Shown here: positions 31,727 through 40,426 of the stretch, one piece after another | How positions within the stretch are numbered: position 1 is the stretch's first letter | Layout of the letters: every line of letters begins with the position of its first letter | DNA from: CAYFTL01 sp964346145 | GTDB taxonomy: Bacteria; Bacillota; Clostridia; Christensenellales; Aristaeellaceae | Length of the DNA: 53,374 nucleotides | Reading direction: 5' to 3' | Assembly (NCBI GenBank): GCA_964346145.1 | Contig: CAYFTL010000012.1 | Coordinates: 1-53,374 of the forward strand | Program-made: the position numbers and the translations under genes | The notes under the pieces: model-generated | What the model saw: the letters and a program-made list of their open reading frames with translations, nothing else | Told to the model about the DNA's origin: nothing | Databases searched by the model: none

Positions 31727-33550
31727 TTATTTTTTTCCGTACAGCGGACCAAAGTTCTGGCAAGCCCGGAAGTCGGCGCTCTCCAAGTCCTTGGTTCCGA
31801 AGGAGGCCCAGGTGCTGGGGCGGAAGATTTTGCTGTCTTCCACGTTGTGCATGCACACCGGGATGCGCAAAATGGCGGCCAAAGCGATCAGATCTGCGCC
31901 GATGTGGCCGTAGCTGAAAGCTCCGTGGTTGGCGCCCCAATTGGCCATGACCGAATACACATCGGTAAAGGCCTCCTTGCCGGTCAGTCTGGGCACAAAC
32001 CAGGTGGTGGGCCAGGTGGGGTCGGTGCGCTTGTCTAAAATATCGTGTACGTTTTGGGGCAGCTCTGCGGTCCAGCCCTCGGCGATTTGGAGCACGGGGC
32101 CCAAACCGTCGATCATGTTCAAGCGGGACATGGTAACCGGCATGGTGCCGCGGCTTACCAGGTGGGAGGAATAACCGCCGCCCCGGAAATAGCCCAAGTT
32201 GGCATAGCAGTATTCGGTTGCGCCCACCGCCTTGGCGGCCTCTTCGGGGGTGATGTCCCACCAGGATTTCATTGCCGGCTTGCCGTCCACTTCGGCGGCG
32301 CCGGTAGCGTCCAGCGTGACTGCGCCCGAGTTGATTAGGTGGATAAAGCCATCTTTGGCCAGGCCTTCAGGCTCCCATCCGGTCACGCGCTCAATAGCCT
32401 CGGGGCTCCAATAGGTGCGCACGTCGGCAAAGCCCTGGGCGGTGTTGGTGAGCAGTTTGCCCATCAGCATGCACAGGCCGTTGAGGGCATCGTTCTCGGT
32501 GGCGATCACGAAGGGTTCGCGGATGCCGTTCCAATCGTAGGAGGAGTTGAGCAGGGATTCCATGAAGTCGCCGTTGGGGAAATGATCGGTCCACTGGCGC
32601 TGGCCTTGGAATCCGCCGGCGATCGCGTTGTGGCCGCAGGACTCCTCAACGAAGCCCATCTCTGCCAGCTTGGGATTGCCGATCATCAGATCGCGGCCGA
32701 TTATGGCCATCTTGATGCAGGTGTCCAGCACTTCCTTTTTGGTTTCGGCGGAATGCTGCATGTCTTCAGAATTGGGATCCCAGCCCAGGTTAATATTTTC
32801 TTCCACCCATGCCTGGGCGTGTTTAAACTCTTCAGGGTCAAAAATGCCTTCTTCAAAGCGGCGCACAAATTCGCTCATGTCGATGGATTCGCTGCGCAGG
32901 CCGAAGTATTTCTCTAGCAGTTCTGGGTTGACCATGGAACCTGCAATGCCCATGGAAGTGCTGCCCATGGACAGGTAGGATTTGCCGCGCATGGTGGCTG
33001 CGGCAAGGCCGGCCCGCGCGAAACGCAACATTTTTTCTTGTACATCGGCAGGAATCTGATCGGCGGCGTCCGCGTCTTGCACGTCGCGGCCGTAGATGCC
33101 GAAGGCGGGAATGCCTTTTTGGCTGTGGGCGGCCAGCACCGCGGCCAAATATACCGCGCCTGGGCGTTCGGTTCCATTAAAGCCCCAAATGGCTTTGGGG
33201 GTAAAGGGATCCATGTCCATGGTTTCGGAGCCGTAGCACCAGCAGGGGGTAACGGTCAGCGAAACTCCTACGTTTTCGCGGGCGAATTTCTCGGCGCAGT
33301 CGGCCGCTTCCTTCACGCCGCCGATGGTGGTATCGGCGATAACGCATTCGACCGGCAAGCCACAGCTGTGTTTTAAGTTTTCGCTCAAAAACTTGGCGGC
33401 GGCTTTGGCCATGGTCATGGTTTGTTCTTCTAAACTTTCGCGAATGCCGCGACGGCGGCCATCGATACAAGGGCGAATGCCGATTTTGGGCAGACTGCCC
33501 CTTAAACGGTTGACCGGTTGATTCATGGGAAACGCTTTGGGATTTGCCAT
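31727..33550 (-). CDS. fucI: L-fucose isomerase
   Basis: The 607-residue protein has the full length of FucI and its characteristic blocks: LPKIGIRPCIDGRRRGIRES at the N-terminus, NGTERPGAVYLAAVLAAHSQ, ADVQEKMLRFARAGLAAATM and GKSYLSMGSTSMGIAGSMVN. It interconverts L-fucose with L-fuculose (or D-arabinose with D-ribulose) using Mn2+. GGAGGAG precedes the ATG at 33550. No fuculokinase or aldolase is next to it, but the GH127 gene is divergent from it and sugar dehydrogenases lie beside it. Confidence 0.96.
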   Translation of the reverse strand: MANPKAFPMNQPVNRLRGSLPKIGIRPCIDGRRRGIRESLEEQTMTMAKAAAKFLSENLKHSCGLPVECVIADTTIGGVKEAADCAEKFARENVGVSLTVTPCWCYGSETMDMDPFTPKAIWGFNGTERPGAVYLAAVLAAHSQKGIPAFGIYGRDVQDADAADQIPADVQEKMLRFARAGLAAATMRGKSYLSMGSTSMGIAGSMVNPELLEKYFGLRSESIDMSEFVRRFEEGIFDPEEFKHAQAWVEENINLGWDPNSEDMQHSAETKKEVLDTCIKMAIIGRDLMIGNPKLAEMGFVEESCGHNAIAGGFQGQRQWTDHFPNGDFMESLLNSSYDWNGIREPFVIATENDALNGLCMLMGKLLTNTAQGFADVRTYWSPEAIERVTGWEPEGLAKDGFIHLINSGAVTLDATGAAEVDGKPAMKSWWDITPEEAAKAVGATEYCYANLGYFRGGGYSSHLVSRGTMPVTMSRLNMIDGLGPVLQIAEGWTAELPQNVHDILDKRTDPTWPTTWFVPRLTGKEAFTDVYSVMANWGANHGAFSYGHIGADLIALAAILRIPVCMHNVEDSKIFRPSTWASFGTKDLESADFRACQNFGPLYGKK

Positions 33551-33623
33551 GGTATTCTCCTCCGTATTCGCTTGGGTTGTCGTTGTTAAAACAAAAAACA
33601 CTTGGAATTTATCCAATGTTCAC

Positions 33624-33652
33624 ATTATAACGTTTTGAACGGTCAGTTACAA
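33624..33652 (-). promoter_or_regulatory. Promoter of fucI
   Basis: Minus-strand TTGTAA (33652-33647), 17-bp spacer, TATAAT (33629-33624). The rest of the 293-base intergenic region is AT-rich and must hold the divergent promoter; no clear cre site was seen. Confidence 0.7.
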
Positions 33653-33843
33653 GAATCAATTGTGGCGGCAAACAAACTTATTTGACCTAATTTTACAAAC
33701 TTGGCGGCGAATAAGCGCAAGGATGAATGCTTTTTTTGATTGAACGAAAGTTTATGAATGTTTGATAATTTTGCTCAAGCGTTATCTATATTATTAAGAA
33801 ATGTTTATCAATAGACTAGAAAATTGTTATCAGGAGGCTTACA

Positions 33844-34185
33844 ATGAACAAAGTAGTGTTTTTTGCGTTCCAGGGAGAGAAAATGTGTTTCTTGCACGTT
33901 TTGTTTAATGCGCTCGACATGGACCAGAAGGGGATCGAAGTTAAAATTGTAATCGAAGGAAAGGCGACCGCACTGATTAAAACCATGGTGGAGGAAAATC
34001 ATCCGTTGTTTGCTAAAGTGCGGGAAAAAGAGCTGATCGACTCGGTGTGCAAAGCCTGCTCCAACCAGATGGGCGTGCTGGATTTTGTTCAGCAGCAAAC
34101 CGATCTTCCTTTAAACGGCGATTTGCTGGGACATCCGCCCATGCAGCCTTACATCAGCGCGGGCTATCAGCTGATTGTGCTGTAA
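33844..34185 (+). CDS. DsrE-like small cytoplasmic protein
   Basis: The 113-residue protein resembles the DsrE/YchN fold: an N-terminal strand VVFFAFQGEK, a glycine/alanine-rich central part (IVIEGKATALIKTMVEE) and a cysteine pair region (VCKACSNQMGV) where sulfur carriers of the fold have their active cysteine. AGGAGG precedes the ATG. It lies 71 bases before the GH127 gene on the same strand, so it may share its transcript, although no functional link is evident. Confidence 0.72.
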   Translation: MNKVVFFAFQGEKMCFLHVLFNALDMDQKGIEVKIVIEGKATALIKTMVEENHPLFAKVREKELIDSVCKACSNQMGVLDFVQQQTDLPLNGDLLGHPPMQPYISAGYQLIVL

Positions 34186-34256
34186 AGATTGGCGTTTAAA
34201 GTCGGGAGTGGTGCTTTGTCGGGCGATGTTTTCTACTATTTATATGAGGTGATGGC

Positions 34257-36038
34257 ATGAAATTTTCAAACCTGACTCCAGTACCCTTCCACAAGGTGAA
34301 GGTGGACAGTTTATTCTGGTCGCCTAGGATCGACACCATCCGCCGGGAAACCACGCGCTATTGTCTGAAAAGGTGCGAGGAAACCGGGCGTATTGCAAAC
34401 TTTCGACGCGCTGCCGGCATGGAACCAGGCGAATTTCAAGGTATTTATTTTAACGACAGCGATGTGTATAAGGTGCTGGAAGGGGTGGCTTATGCGCTGA
34501 TGGGCGGCGCTGATCCCGAACTGGAACAGGCGGCCGATCGGGTGATCGATGCTATCTGCGCTTCCCAGCAGCCCGACGGCTATCTGTTCAGCTACTACAC
34601 TCTGACCGATCCTCAAAAGCGCTGGAGCGACATGGGCTACCATGAGGCCTATTGCCTGGGGCACATGATCGAAGGAGCGATCGCCTATTTTCAAGCTACC
34701 GGAAAGCGCAAGTGGCTGGACTGTGCCGAGCGCGCCGTCAAGCAGATGATGAGCGTCATCGGACCGGGCAAACGCCATTGGATTACCGGACATCAGGAAA
34801 TCGAACTGGCTCTAGTGAAACTGTACAGGCTGACCGGTGAACAAGCATATTTGGATTACGCAAAATGGTTGATTGCCGAGCGGGGCTACGGCCATCTGCA
34901 TTCGCTCGATTTTGACCGCATGGGCTTTAAGCCCGAGTATTGCCAGGATGACTTGCCCGCCGAGCAGCTGTCCAAGGTAACCGGCCATGCGGTGCGGGCC
35001 ATGTATTATTATACTGCCCTTGCCGATGTGGCCGCGATTGCCGGAGATGAGGCGCTGGCCGCGGCGCTGGACAGGTTGTGGAATAACGTGGTGCCCGCCA
35101 ACTTATATATTACCGGTGGAATCGGTCAGGATTCTGCCAACGAGGGTTTTACTCGGGATTGGCACTTGCCTAATCTGACCGCCTACTGTGAAACCTGCGC
35201 GGCCATCGGCATGGCGTTTTGGAACCAGCGCATGAATCTGTTGCGTGCCGATGCAAAATATGCCGATTTGGTGGAAAGCGAGCTCTATAACGGTGCGCTG
35301 GCCGGGCTTTCGCTGGATGGAAAGCGCTTCTTTTACGACAATCCGCTGTCCAGCGTGGGCAAGTACCGCAGGCAGGAGTGGTTTGGCTGCTCTTGCTGCC
35401 CCACCAATCTGGTGCGATTTGTGCCTTCGGTGGGAGGCTATATGTACAGCTTGGGCCAAGATTGTGTATATGTGAACCAGTACATTGCCTCTACGGCCGA
35501 GTTTGAGCTGAACGCAAACCCTGTCAAGTTGGAGATGAAGACCGATTATCCTTGGGATGGACAGATTGAAATTCGCAATTTGGGCGACGAACTAGTGAAG
35601 CTCAAACTGCGTATCCCCGGGTGGTGTCTGCGGTTCAAGCTGTCGGTGGCCGGACGCATAGCAACTCAGCCTCCGGTGCAGGGTTATATGGAAGCGGCAT
35701 TGGCCCCCGGCGAAGTGTTGAGTTTAACGTTGGATACGCCGCCCCGGAGGGTGTACGCCGATGCCCGGGTGAAGGAAAACGCCGGCCGCGTAGCATTTGC
35801 CCGTGGTCCTATCGTATATTGCGCCGAACAGCTGGATCAATCGCAGGACATTCCTGCAGAATATTTCCATGCCGAGTTTGCGGTTTCTAAAGAAACCGAG
35901 TTGACGGCTCAGCCGTATTCGGCCGATGCACTCGGAGGAATTGTGAAGCTGCAGGTAGGAGATGCCGTGCTGGTCCCCTATTACAGCTGGTGCAACCGGG
36001 GTGCTGGCGGCATGGCTGTGTGGATAAAAGAGAAATAA
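34257..36038 (+). CDS. GH127 (DUF1680) beta-L-arabinofuranosidase-like glycoside hydrolase
   Basis: The 593-residue protein has the (alpha/alpha)6 barrel and beta domains of the DUF1680/GH127 family. Blocks include the N-terminal DSLFWSPRIDTIRRET, DGYLFSYYTL, WGxHLPN-like GFTRDWHLPNLTAYCETCAAIG, and EWFGCSCCPTNLVRF. In HypBA1 a glutamate and three cysteines, including an adjacent pair, bind the active-site zinc; the ETC and CSCC segments here fit that set. There is no signal peptide, so it works in the cytoplasm on imported short oligosaccharides. GAGGTGATGGC leads into the ATG at 34257. Confidence 0.92.
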   Translation: MKFSNLTPVPFHKVKVDSLFWSPRIDTIRRETTRYCLKRCEETGRIANFRRAAGMEPGEFQGIYFNDSDVYKVLEGVAYALMGGADPELEQAADRVIDAICASQQPDGYLFSYYTLTDPQKRWSDMGYHEAYCLGHMIEGAIAYFQATGKRKWLDCAERAVKQMMSVIGPGKRHWITGHQEIELALVKLYRLTGEQAYLDYAKWLIAERGYGHLHSLDFDRMGFKPEYCQDDLPAEQLSKVTGHAVRAMYYYTALADVAAIAGDEALAAALDRLWNNVVPANLYITGGIGQDSANEGFTRDWHLPNLTAYCETCAAIGMAFWNQRMNLLRADAKYADLVESELYNGALAGLSLDGKRFFYDNPLSSVGKYRRQEWFGCSCCPTNLVRFVPSVGGYMYSLGQDCVYVNQYIASTAEFELNANPVKLEMKTDYPWDGQIEIRNLGDELVKLKLRIPGWCLRFKLSVAGRIATQPPVQGYMEAALAPGEVLSLTLDTPPRRVYADARVKENAGRVAFARGPIVYCAEQLDQSQDIPAEYFHAEFAVSKETELTAQPYSADALGGIVKLQVGDAVLVPYYSWCNRGAGGMAVWIKEK

Positions 36039-36170
36039 ATGGCGCGCTGTTTTTCTTGCCTCTAAGGGCCGGCATCATGCAAGCTCGGAACTGGCGGTTA
36101 AAAAACGCGGCAAACGGTCGGCTGAAGATTTGGCAACCCAAAGATTCGAATAGAATTATAATATTGCAGA

Positions 36171-36217
36171 AAAAGAATCAAGCACACCGGATCGGTCCGG
36201 CGTGCTTGATTCTTTTG
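36171..36217. terminator. Bidirectional terminator
   Basis: Long stem beginning AAAAGAATCAAGCAC and ending GTGCTTGATTCTTTT, between the convergent GH127 and GNAT genes. Confidence 0.88.
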
Positions 36218-36261
36218 GTAAATGCAGTGCAGAGAAATACACTTGCATTTTTTGCTCATCC

Positions 36262-36804
36262 TTAATCCAAGGGCGGAGTGTCAAACCAATAGCGCTTGGT
36301 GCGGCGTGGTTTGCCATCTATGATATTGTCGATGGTGTCCTGGTATTGGCCGCCGTTTTTCTCCATTACCCGGTAGGAGCCCGGGTTGTCCTCATCGCAG
36401 GTGATGAGGGTGCGGCGAATGCCGAGCTTTGCCGCCTCCCGGAGCAAAAATTTGAGCTGAATGGTGCCGTAGCCCTTGTTCCACTTGCTTGGACGTATAG
36501 CGTAGCCGATGTGGCCGCCGAAACGCTCCAAAGACGGGGTGAGCCGGTGGCGAACCGAACCTCTGCCCACGAACTCATCGCGGTTTACCAACCAGAACAT
36601 GGATGCCGGTACGTAATCTTCAGGCAGGTTTTCGCCCCGCCGATACTCTTCAAACTTTGCAAATATGTTGTCCTTCCATTCGTCGAAGGTATCCGGATCG
36701 TGCAGACCGTGTATCTGCCTGGGCATGGTTTGGAATTCGCGGCAGGCTTCCAGGTAACTGTTCAGATACTTGACTTCGGGTACGATTAGCCTAACGTTTT
36801 GCAT
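36262..36804 (-). CDS. GNAT-family N-acetyltransferase (YjcK/RimJ-like style)
   Basis: The 180-residue protein shows FVGRGSVRHRLTPSLERFGG, a strand IGYAIRPSKWNKGYGTIQLK with the acetyl-CoA loop (about 104-123), and the terminal TCDEDNPGSYRVMEKNGG. This pattern is common in Firmicute GNATs next to resistance-type genes; the substrate is unknown. GGGAGG lies 7 bases before the ATG at 36804. The start overlaps the last 14 bases of the methyltransferase gene, so the two are cotranscribed under the leader-peptide attenuator upstream. Confidence 0.88.
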   Translation of the reverse strand: MQNVRLIVPEVKYLNSYLEACREFQTMPRQIHGLHDPDTFDEWKDNIFAKFEEYRRGENLPEDYVPASMFWLVNRDEFVGRGSVRHRLTPSLERFGGHIGYAIRPSKWNKGYGTIQLKFLLREAAKLGIRRTLITCDEDNPGSYRVMEKNGGQYQDTIDNIIDGKPRRTKRYWFDTPPLD

Positions 36805-37600
36805 CGGTTTTCCTCCCAATATACATTAAGTGTTCCGAAAAGCTGAGCAGCTCTTCTCGCTCGGCCAGTTTCTCGGCAATGTCTATCCATGCATCGATAA
36901 TTTCTTGGCTTTGGGTCATCATATTGCCCTCGCAGGGGGAAAGTATGCCCTCTTGCCCGAAGAAACAAAGCTTTTCCAACGGAAATTGCTCCATAAAGGG
37001 CAGGATTTCCTGCTGGGCGATGAACGCGGCATAGGTGAAGGCCGGTCCGGCATAGGTCTGCTTAGTCAAAACCGACTTTCGATAATTGTGATCGACCGGA
37101 TCAATAATGAGGGCGGGTTCTTCTCTCATTGCATAGATCATGCCTGCAAACCCGTTGATAAAGGACGCGGCAAAGGTGCCGCCCGGTTTTAGCAGTTTCA
37201 GCGCCGAACGAACGGCCAGCGCCCGGTCGTCTTCTTCCAGCAAATGGTACAACGGCCCCATCAGGAGCACGTGATCGAATTGGCCGCCCACAATTTTGTG
37301 GGCTTGGCGCGCATCTCCAGCGAAGGCAGACAGCTTTAGATTCTGTTCCTTAGCCATTTCCTTAGCAAAGCGTACGTTTTCAGAGGATAGGTCCAGCAGC
37401 GTTACCTGGCAGCCCATCTGCGCCAGCCACAGGCTGTAGCGTCCGGGTCCGCCCCCGATGTCCAGCACCGTGTCCCCGGGACAGATGTGCCGTTTTAAAT
37501 ACCGGCAGGTGATCAAAAACTCGGGTTTGTTGTGTATCCGCTGCCATTCTTCTTCGACATAGCTATCGTAATACGCTTGTATGATTGGGGTTACATCCAT
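36791..37600 (-). CDS. Class I SAM-dependent methyltransferase under attenuation control
   Basis: The 269-residue protein has motif I TVLDIGGGPGRYSLWLA (about 44-60), the strand-2 end VTLLDLS, DHVLLMGPLYHLLEED (post-motif) and LKLLKPGGTFAASFIN. The N-terminus YYDSYVEEEWQR is typical of a small-molecule methyltransferase group in Firmicutes. AAAGGAGGAGG precedes the ATG at 37600. Upstream lie a consensus promoter, a leader peptide and a terminator: an architecture known from antibiotic-inducible resistance genes. That suggests, but does not prove, a role in modifying an antibiotic or its target. Confidence 0.88.
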   Translation of the reverse strand: MDVTPIIQAYYDSYVEEEWQRIHNKPEFLITCRYLKRHICPGDTVLDIGGGPGRYSLWLAQMGCQVTLLDLSSENVRFAKEMAKEQNLKLSAFAGDARQAHKIVGGQFDHVLLMGPLYHLLEEDDRALAVRSALKLLKPGGTFAASFINGFAGMIYAMREEPALIIDPVDHNYRKSVLTKQTYAGPAFTYAAFIAQQEILPFMEQFPLEKLCFFGQEGILSPCEGNMMTQSQEIIDAWIDIAEKLAEREELLSFSEHLMYIGRKTDAKR

Positions 37601-37625
37601 CAGTCTTCCTCCTCCTTTGTGATAC

Positions 37626-37660
37626 AAAAAAACGGATGAAAGCGCTTCTGCTTTCATCCG
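37626..37660 (-). terminator. Attenuator terminator before the methyltransferase
   Basis: Minus-strand CGGATGAAAGC-N6-GCTTTCATCCG followed by seven T residues, ending 26 bases before the methyltransferase start. It stands between promoter and gene, so it must be overcome for expression. Confidence 0.9.
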
Positions 37661-37683
37661 CTGTTTATCCAAGTTGCTTAATT

Positions 37684-37773
37684 CTATACCCTTTGGACAA
37701 TAGGAACAAAAGCCTTGTACTGATCGGTAGAAGGCAGGGAATTATGATTGGATTTTTTTAAAAAAATCGTCAC
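37684..37773 (-). CDS. 29-aa leader peptide of the methyltransferase operon
   Basis: GTG at 37773 with GGAGG 9 bases upstream; stop TAG at 37684. The peptide begins MTIFLKKSNHN and its second half reads STDQYKAFVPIVQRV. The codons for AFVP (minus strand GCTTTTGTTCC, 37713-37703) can pair, with one bulge, to GGATGAAAGC of the terminator's 5' arm. A ribosome stalled upstream, about codons 10-18, would leave this segment free to form the antiterminator; a ribosome that reads on would allow the terminator. This is the arrangement of drug-inducible ribosome-mediated attenuation. Confidence 0.7.
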   Translation of the reverse strand: MTIFLKKSNHNSLPSTDQYKAFVPIVQRV

Positions 37774-37803
37774 GCTTTCGTTCCTCCGTATAAATTAGCA
37801 ACC

Positions 37804-37832
37804 AGCATATCATGATGCAACAAAGATGTCAA
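37804..37832 (-). promoter_or_regulatory. Promoter of the leader/methyltransferase/GNAT operon
   Basis: Minus-strand TTGACA (37832-37827), 17-bp spacer, TATGCT (37809-37804), about 31 bases before the leader peptide start. Confidence 0.88.
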
Positions 37833-37871
37833 GAAAAACTTCATACAAAATCAAAAATGAATAAACTTCCT

Positions 37872-38243
37872 TCAACACCAGCGTTCGGGCAGCAATTCGT
37901 CTAGTGTAGCGATCCTGTCTTTGAGGACGATTTCGCAATTTATGTTGTCGTGATTAATCTGATAAACGAATTCGCGGCAGCGTCCGCAGGGCGGGATGAC
38001 GCCCTCTTGGTTTACGGCTACCATCTGCCGGATTGCGCTTTCTCCGGCGGTAATCATGGCTGCGATGGCCGCGTGCTCAGCGCAAAAGCCCATGGAACAG
38101 GGCACGTCGATGCACACGCCCTTGTATACATTGCCTTTATCGGTTACTAGCACGGCGGCTACGCTGCCCGATGAAGCGTTTTCGGTGAGCTGTATGGGGT
38201 TCAGCGTCTGCCGGGCCAGCGCCACCATTTGTTTAATATCCAT
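37872..38243 (-). CDS. Cytidine deaminase-family protein (blasticidin-deaminase-like)
   Basis: The 123-residue protein has the zinc-dependent deaminase motifs CAEHAAI (the catalytic Glu is here, but the metal ligand is the cysteine of C-A-E) and PCGRCRE. The length and the IPPCGRCREFVYQI context recall both free-nucleoside cytidine deaminases and blasticidin-S deaminase; sequence alone does not decide. AAGGAGAA precedes the ATG at 38243. It follows the aldo/keto reductase gene by 50 bases on the same strand and may be the last gene of that operon. Confidence 0.85.
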   Translation of the reverse strand: MDIKQMVALARQTLNPIQLTENASSGSVAAVLVTDKGNVYKGVCIDVPCSMGFCAEHAAIAAMITAGESAIRQMVAVNQEGVIPPCGRCREFVYQINHDNINCEIVLKDRIATLDELLPERWC

Positions 38244-38292
38244 GGAGGTTCTCCTTAAATGCATCCGTTCGGTTGTATATTTTGTGTTTTGC

Positions 38293-39306
38293 CTACCAGC
38301 CGGCGATGTTGCCGTCCTCATCCCACAGCGCGCGCCAATCGGCGGCGCCCGGCCATAGAAATACCTGTCCCTTGATTAGCCGGCAATCGGCATCGGCTGC
38401 GGCAATTTTGTCCATCTCTTCGGCCGTTAGCGGGTCCTCGGTGATACAGCGCAGATTGGACTCATACTGTTCGGGTTTCACTGAAAAGGGTATGGGGATT
38501 TGTCCGCGTTGCACTGCCCACTTTAAGCACACGCTGGCCGGATGCACGCCGTGGGCACGGGCAATCTCTTGAATGACCGGCATTTGTGTGGCGGCCACAT
38601 CGGCGCTGGTGCGGTCGCGTTCCGGTCGGCTGGGGGAGCCCAGCGGGCTGTAGCCTATGGGTTGAATATTTCGGGAGACGCAGTATTCAAACAGTTGGGG
38701 CTGCTGAAAAGCCGGGTGCAGTTCCATTTCGATTAACGAAGGAGCGATTTGGCACTCGGGCAGCACCAGCTTCATCTTGGCCAGCGTCATGTTGCTCATG
38801 CCCAAATGGCGCACAAGCCCCAGCTTATGCAGCCGCTCCATTTGGCGCCATACACTCATAAACTCTTCCAATATAAAGGGGCGCGAGTCGGGGTTGCGGC
38901 TATCGCCATCGCAACCCGGCGCGTGATAGTTGGGAAAAGGCCAGTGCACAAAGTAGGCATCCAAATATTCCAGTTGCAAATCCTTAAGGCTTTGGGCCAG
39001 GCTGAGCAGCACACTCCCTGGGCCGTGCATGTCGTTCCACAGTTTAGAAATTACAAATATTTCTTTCCGGCTAACGATGCCTTGGGCAAACGTCCGGGCA
39101 ATAGCGGCGCCGATTTGGGCCTCGTTTCCGTATACGCTGGCGCAATCAATCAGGCGGTAGCCTGTCAGCAGGCCGCCATTCACCGCCGAGGCTATGCGCT
39201 CGGGCGGATATTGGTCGGAACCAAATGTGCCCATGCCGATGGCGGGCAAAGTATCCCCGTTGGCGAGCGTTCTTTGTGGAATCTTTTTGGGATCGATGGG
39301 TGGCAT
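38293..39306 (-). CDS. Aldo/keto reductase
   Basis: The 337-residue protein is a TIM-barrel aldo/keto reductase. The catalytic tetrad can be placed: Asp and Tyr in LIDCASVYGNE, Lys in FVISKLWND and His in AYFVHWPFPN. The C-terminal NADPH-binding pattern IPIPFSVKPEQYESNL is present. The substrate is unknown. A GGGGGA site precedes the ATG at 39306. It lies 73 bases downstream of the GatD-like dehydrogenase gene on the same strand, so both may serve polyol or sugar interconversion. Confidence 0.92.
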   Translation of the reverse strand: MPPIDPKKIPQRTLANGDTLPAIGMGTFGSDQYPPERIASAVNGGLLTGYRLIDCASVYGNEAQIGAAIARTFAQGIVSRKEIFVISKLWNDMHGPGSVLLSLAQSLKDLQLEYLDAYFVHWPFPNYHAPGCDGDSRNPDSRPFILEEFMSVWRQMERLHKLGLVRHLGMSNMTLAKMKLVLPECQIAPSLIEMELHPAFQQPQLFEYCVSRNIQPIGYSPLGSPSRPERDRTSADVAATQMPVIQEIARAHGVHPASVCLKWAVQRGQIPIPFSVKPEQYESNLRCITEDPLTAEEMDKIAAADADCRLIKGQVFLWPGAADWRALWDEDGNIAGW

Positions 39307-39379
39307 GGCAAAATCCCCCTTTGCGTTGTGGCTTAAAGCGCCGGCAGATCCTGGCAAATTTCAAAGTTAAAACAACCGT

Positions 39380-40426
39380 TTATTCGTTGATAAGCATAAT
39401 CTTGCCCGAGACCGCGCCCGGCGTTTTGTATAGCTTGAAGGCCTCCCAAGCCCGAGACATGAGGAAGGTTTTAAAAATCAGCTGGGGAGAATATTTGAGT
39501 TGCCCGGTGGCGAAGTAGTGTGCGGTCAGCGACCATTCTTTGCCCGGGAAGGGTGCCGAATAGCTCATCCAGGAGCCGGTCAGTTTGAACTCTTTGCGGT
39601 TCATATTTTCCCATTGCTTGGGGGTAAAACTCAAATTTTCGTGGGGCGTGCCGATGAAGCACACGCTGGCCTTGTTGGCGGCCAGTTCAAAGGCCATATG
39701 CATGGTGGGCACCGCGCCCGCAGTCTCAAATACATAGTCGAAACCTCGCCCTTCGGTCAATTGAAATGCCTGCTGGGCAAAGTCTTGCTCGCTAGTGTCG
39801 ATGGCGTGGGTTGCACCAATTTCCTTGGCTAGGTTCAACCGTTGGGGCAGCAAGTCAAACACCGCTACGTTCTTGGCACCGAAAATTTTGGCCCACTGGG
39901 CGGTGAACAGCCCGATTGTTCCGCCGCCCAGCACAGCCACGTTGCCGCCGGCTTGGTAGTTGTTGATCAGCAGTCCATGAAGCGCTACGGTGGCGGGTTC
40001 AAACAGCGCGCCTTGCTCATAGCCGATGGAGGAATCGAAGGGCACCGAATTCTGCTCGGGCAGAACCACGTATTCTGCAAAGCTGCCCTGTTGGCGCGAG
40101 CCGACGAAGCTGTACTGCTTGCACAACGAGAAATTGCCCAGCTGGCAGTCGGCACACTTCATGCAAGGAAGTAGCGGAGCGCCGCTCACCCGGTCGCCCA
40201 CTTTTACCTTGGTTACCCCTTCGCCTACAGAGGCCACGTCCCCCGAAAACTCATGCCCCAGCACGATGGGGTAACTGTGAGCGCCGTGGTGTAAAACCCG
40301 GGGAATGTCCGAGCCGCAAATGCCGGTTGCCCGCACTTTGATCAGCACTTCGCCAGGGCCGGGGATGGGAGTGGGGTATTCTTCGTAACGCAAATCTTCG
40401 TTGCCGTGTAAAACCGCTGCTTTCAT
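39380..40426 (-). CDS. Zinc-dependent medium-chain dehydrogenase, GatD-like
   Basis: The 348-residue protein has the catalytic zinc site (ATGICGSDIPR and GHEFSG), the structural zinc cysteines (CMKCADCQLGNFSLC) and the Rossmann nucleotide motif VAVLGGGTIGLF. The N-terminal part with SDIPRVLHHGAHSYPIVLGHEFSG is close to galactitol-1-phosphate 5-dehydrogenase (GatD) and related polyol dehydrogenases. No galactitol PTS genes adjoin, so the exact polyol is uncertain. A GGAGG-type site precedes the ATG. Confidence 0.9.
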   Translation of the reverse strand: MKAAVLHGNEDLRYEEYPTPIPGPGEVLIKVRATGICGSDIPRVLHHGAHSYPIVLGHEFSGDVASVGEGVTKVKVGDRVSGAPLLPCMKCADCQLGNFSLCKQYSFVGSRQQGSFAEYVVLPEQNSVPFDSSIGYEQGALFEPATVALHGLLINNYQAGGNVAVLGGGTIGLFTAQWAKIFGAKNVAVFDLLPQRLNLAKEIGATHAIDTSEQDFAQQAFQLTEGRGFDYVFETAGAVPTMHMAFELAANKASVCFIGTPHENLSFTPKQWENMNRKEFKLTGSWMSYSAPFPGKEWSLTAHYFATGQLKYSPQLIFKTFLMSRAWEAFKLYKTPGAVSGKIMLINE

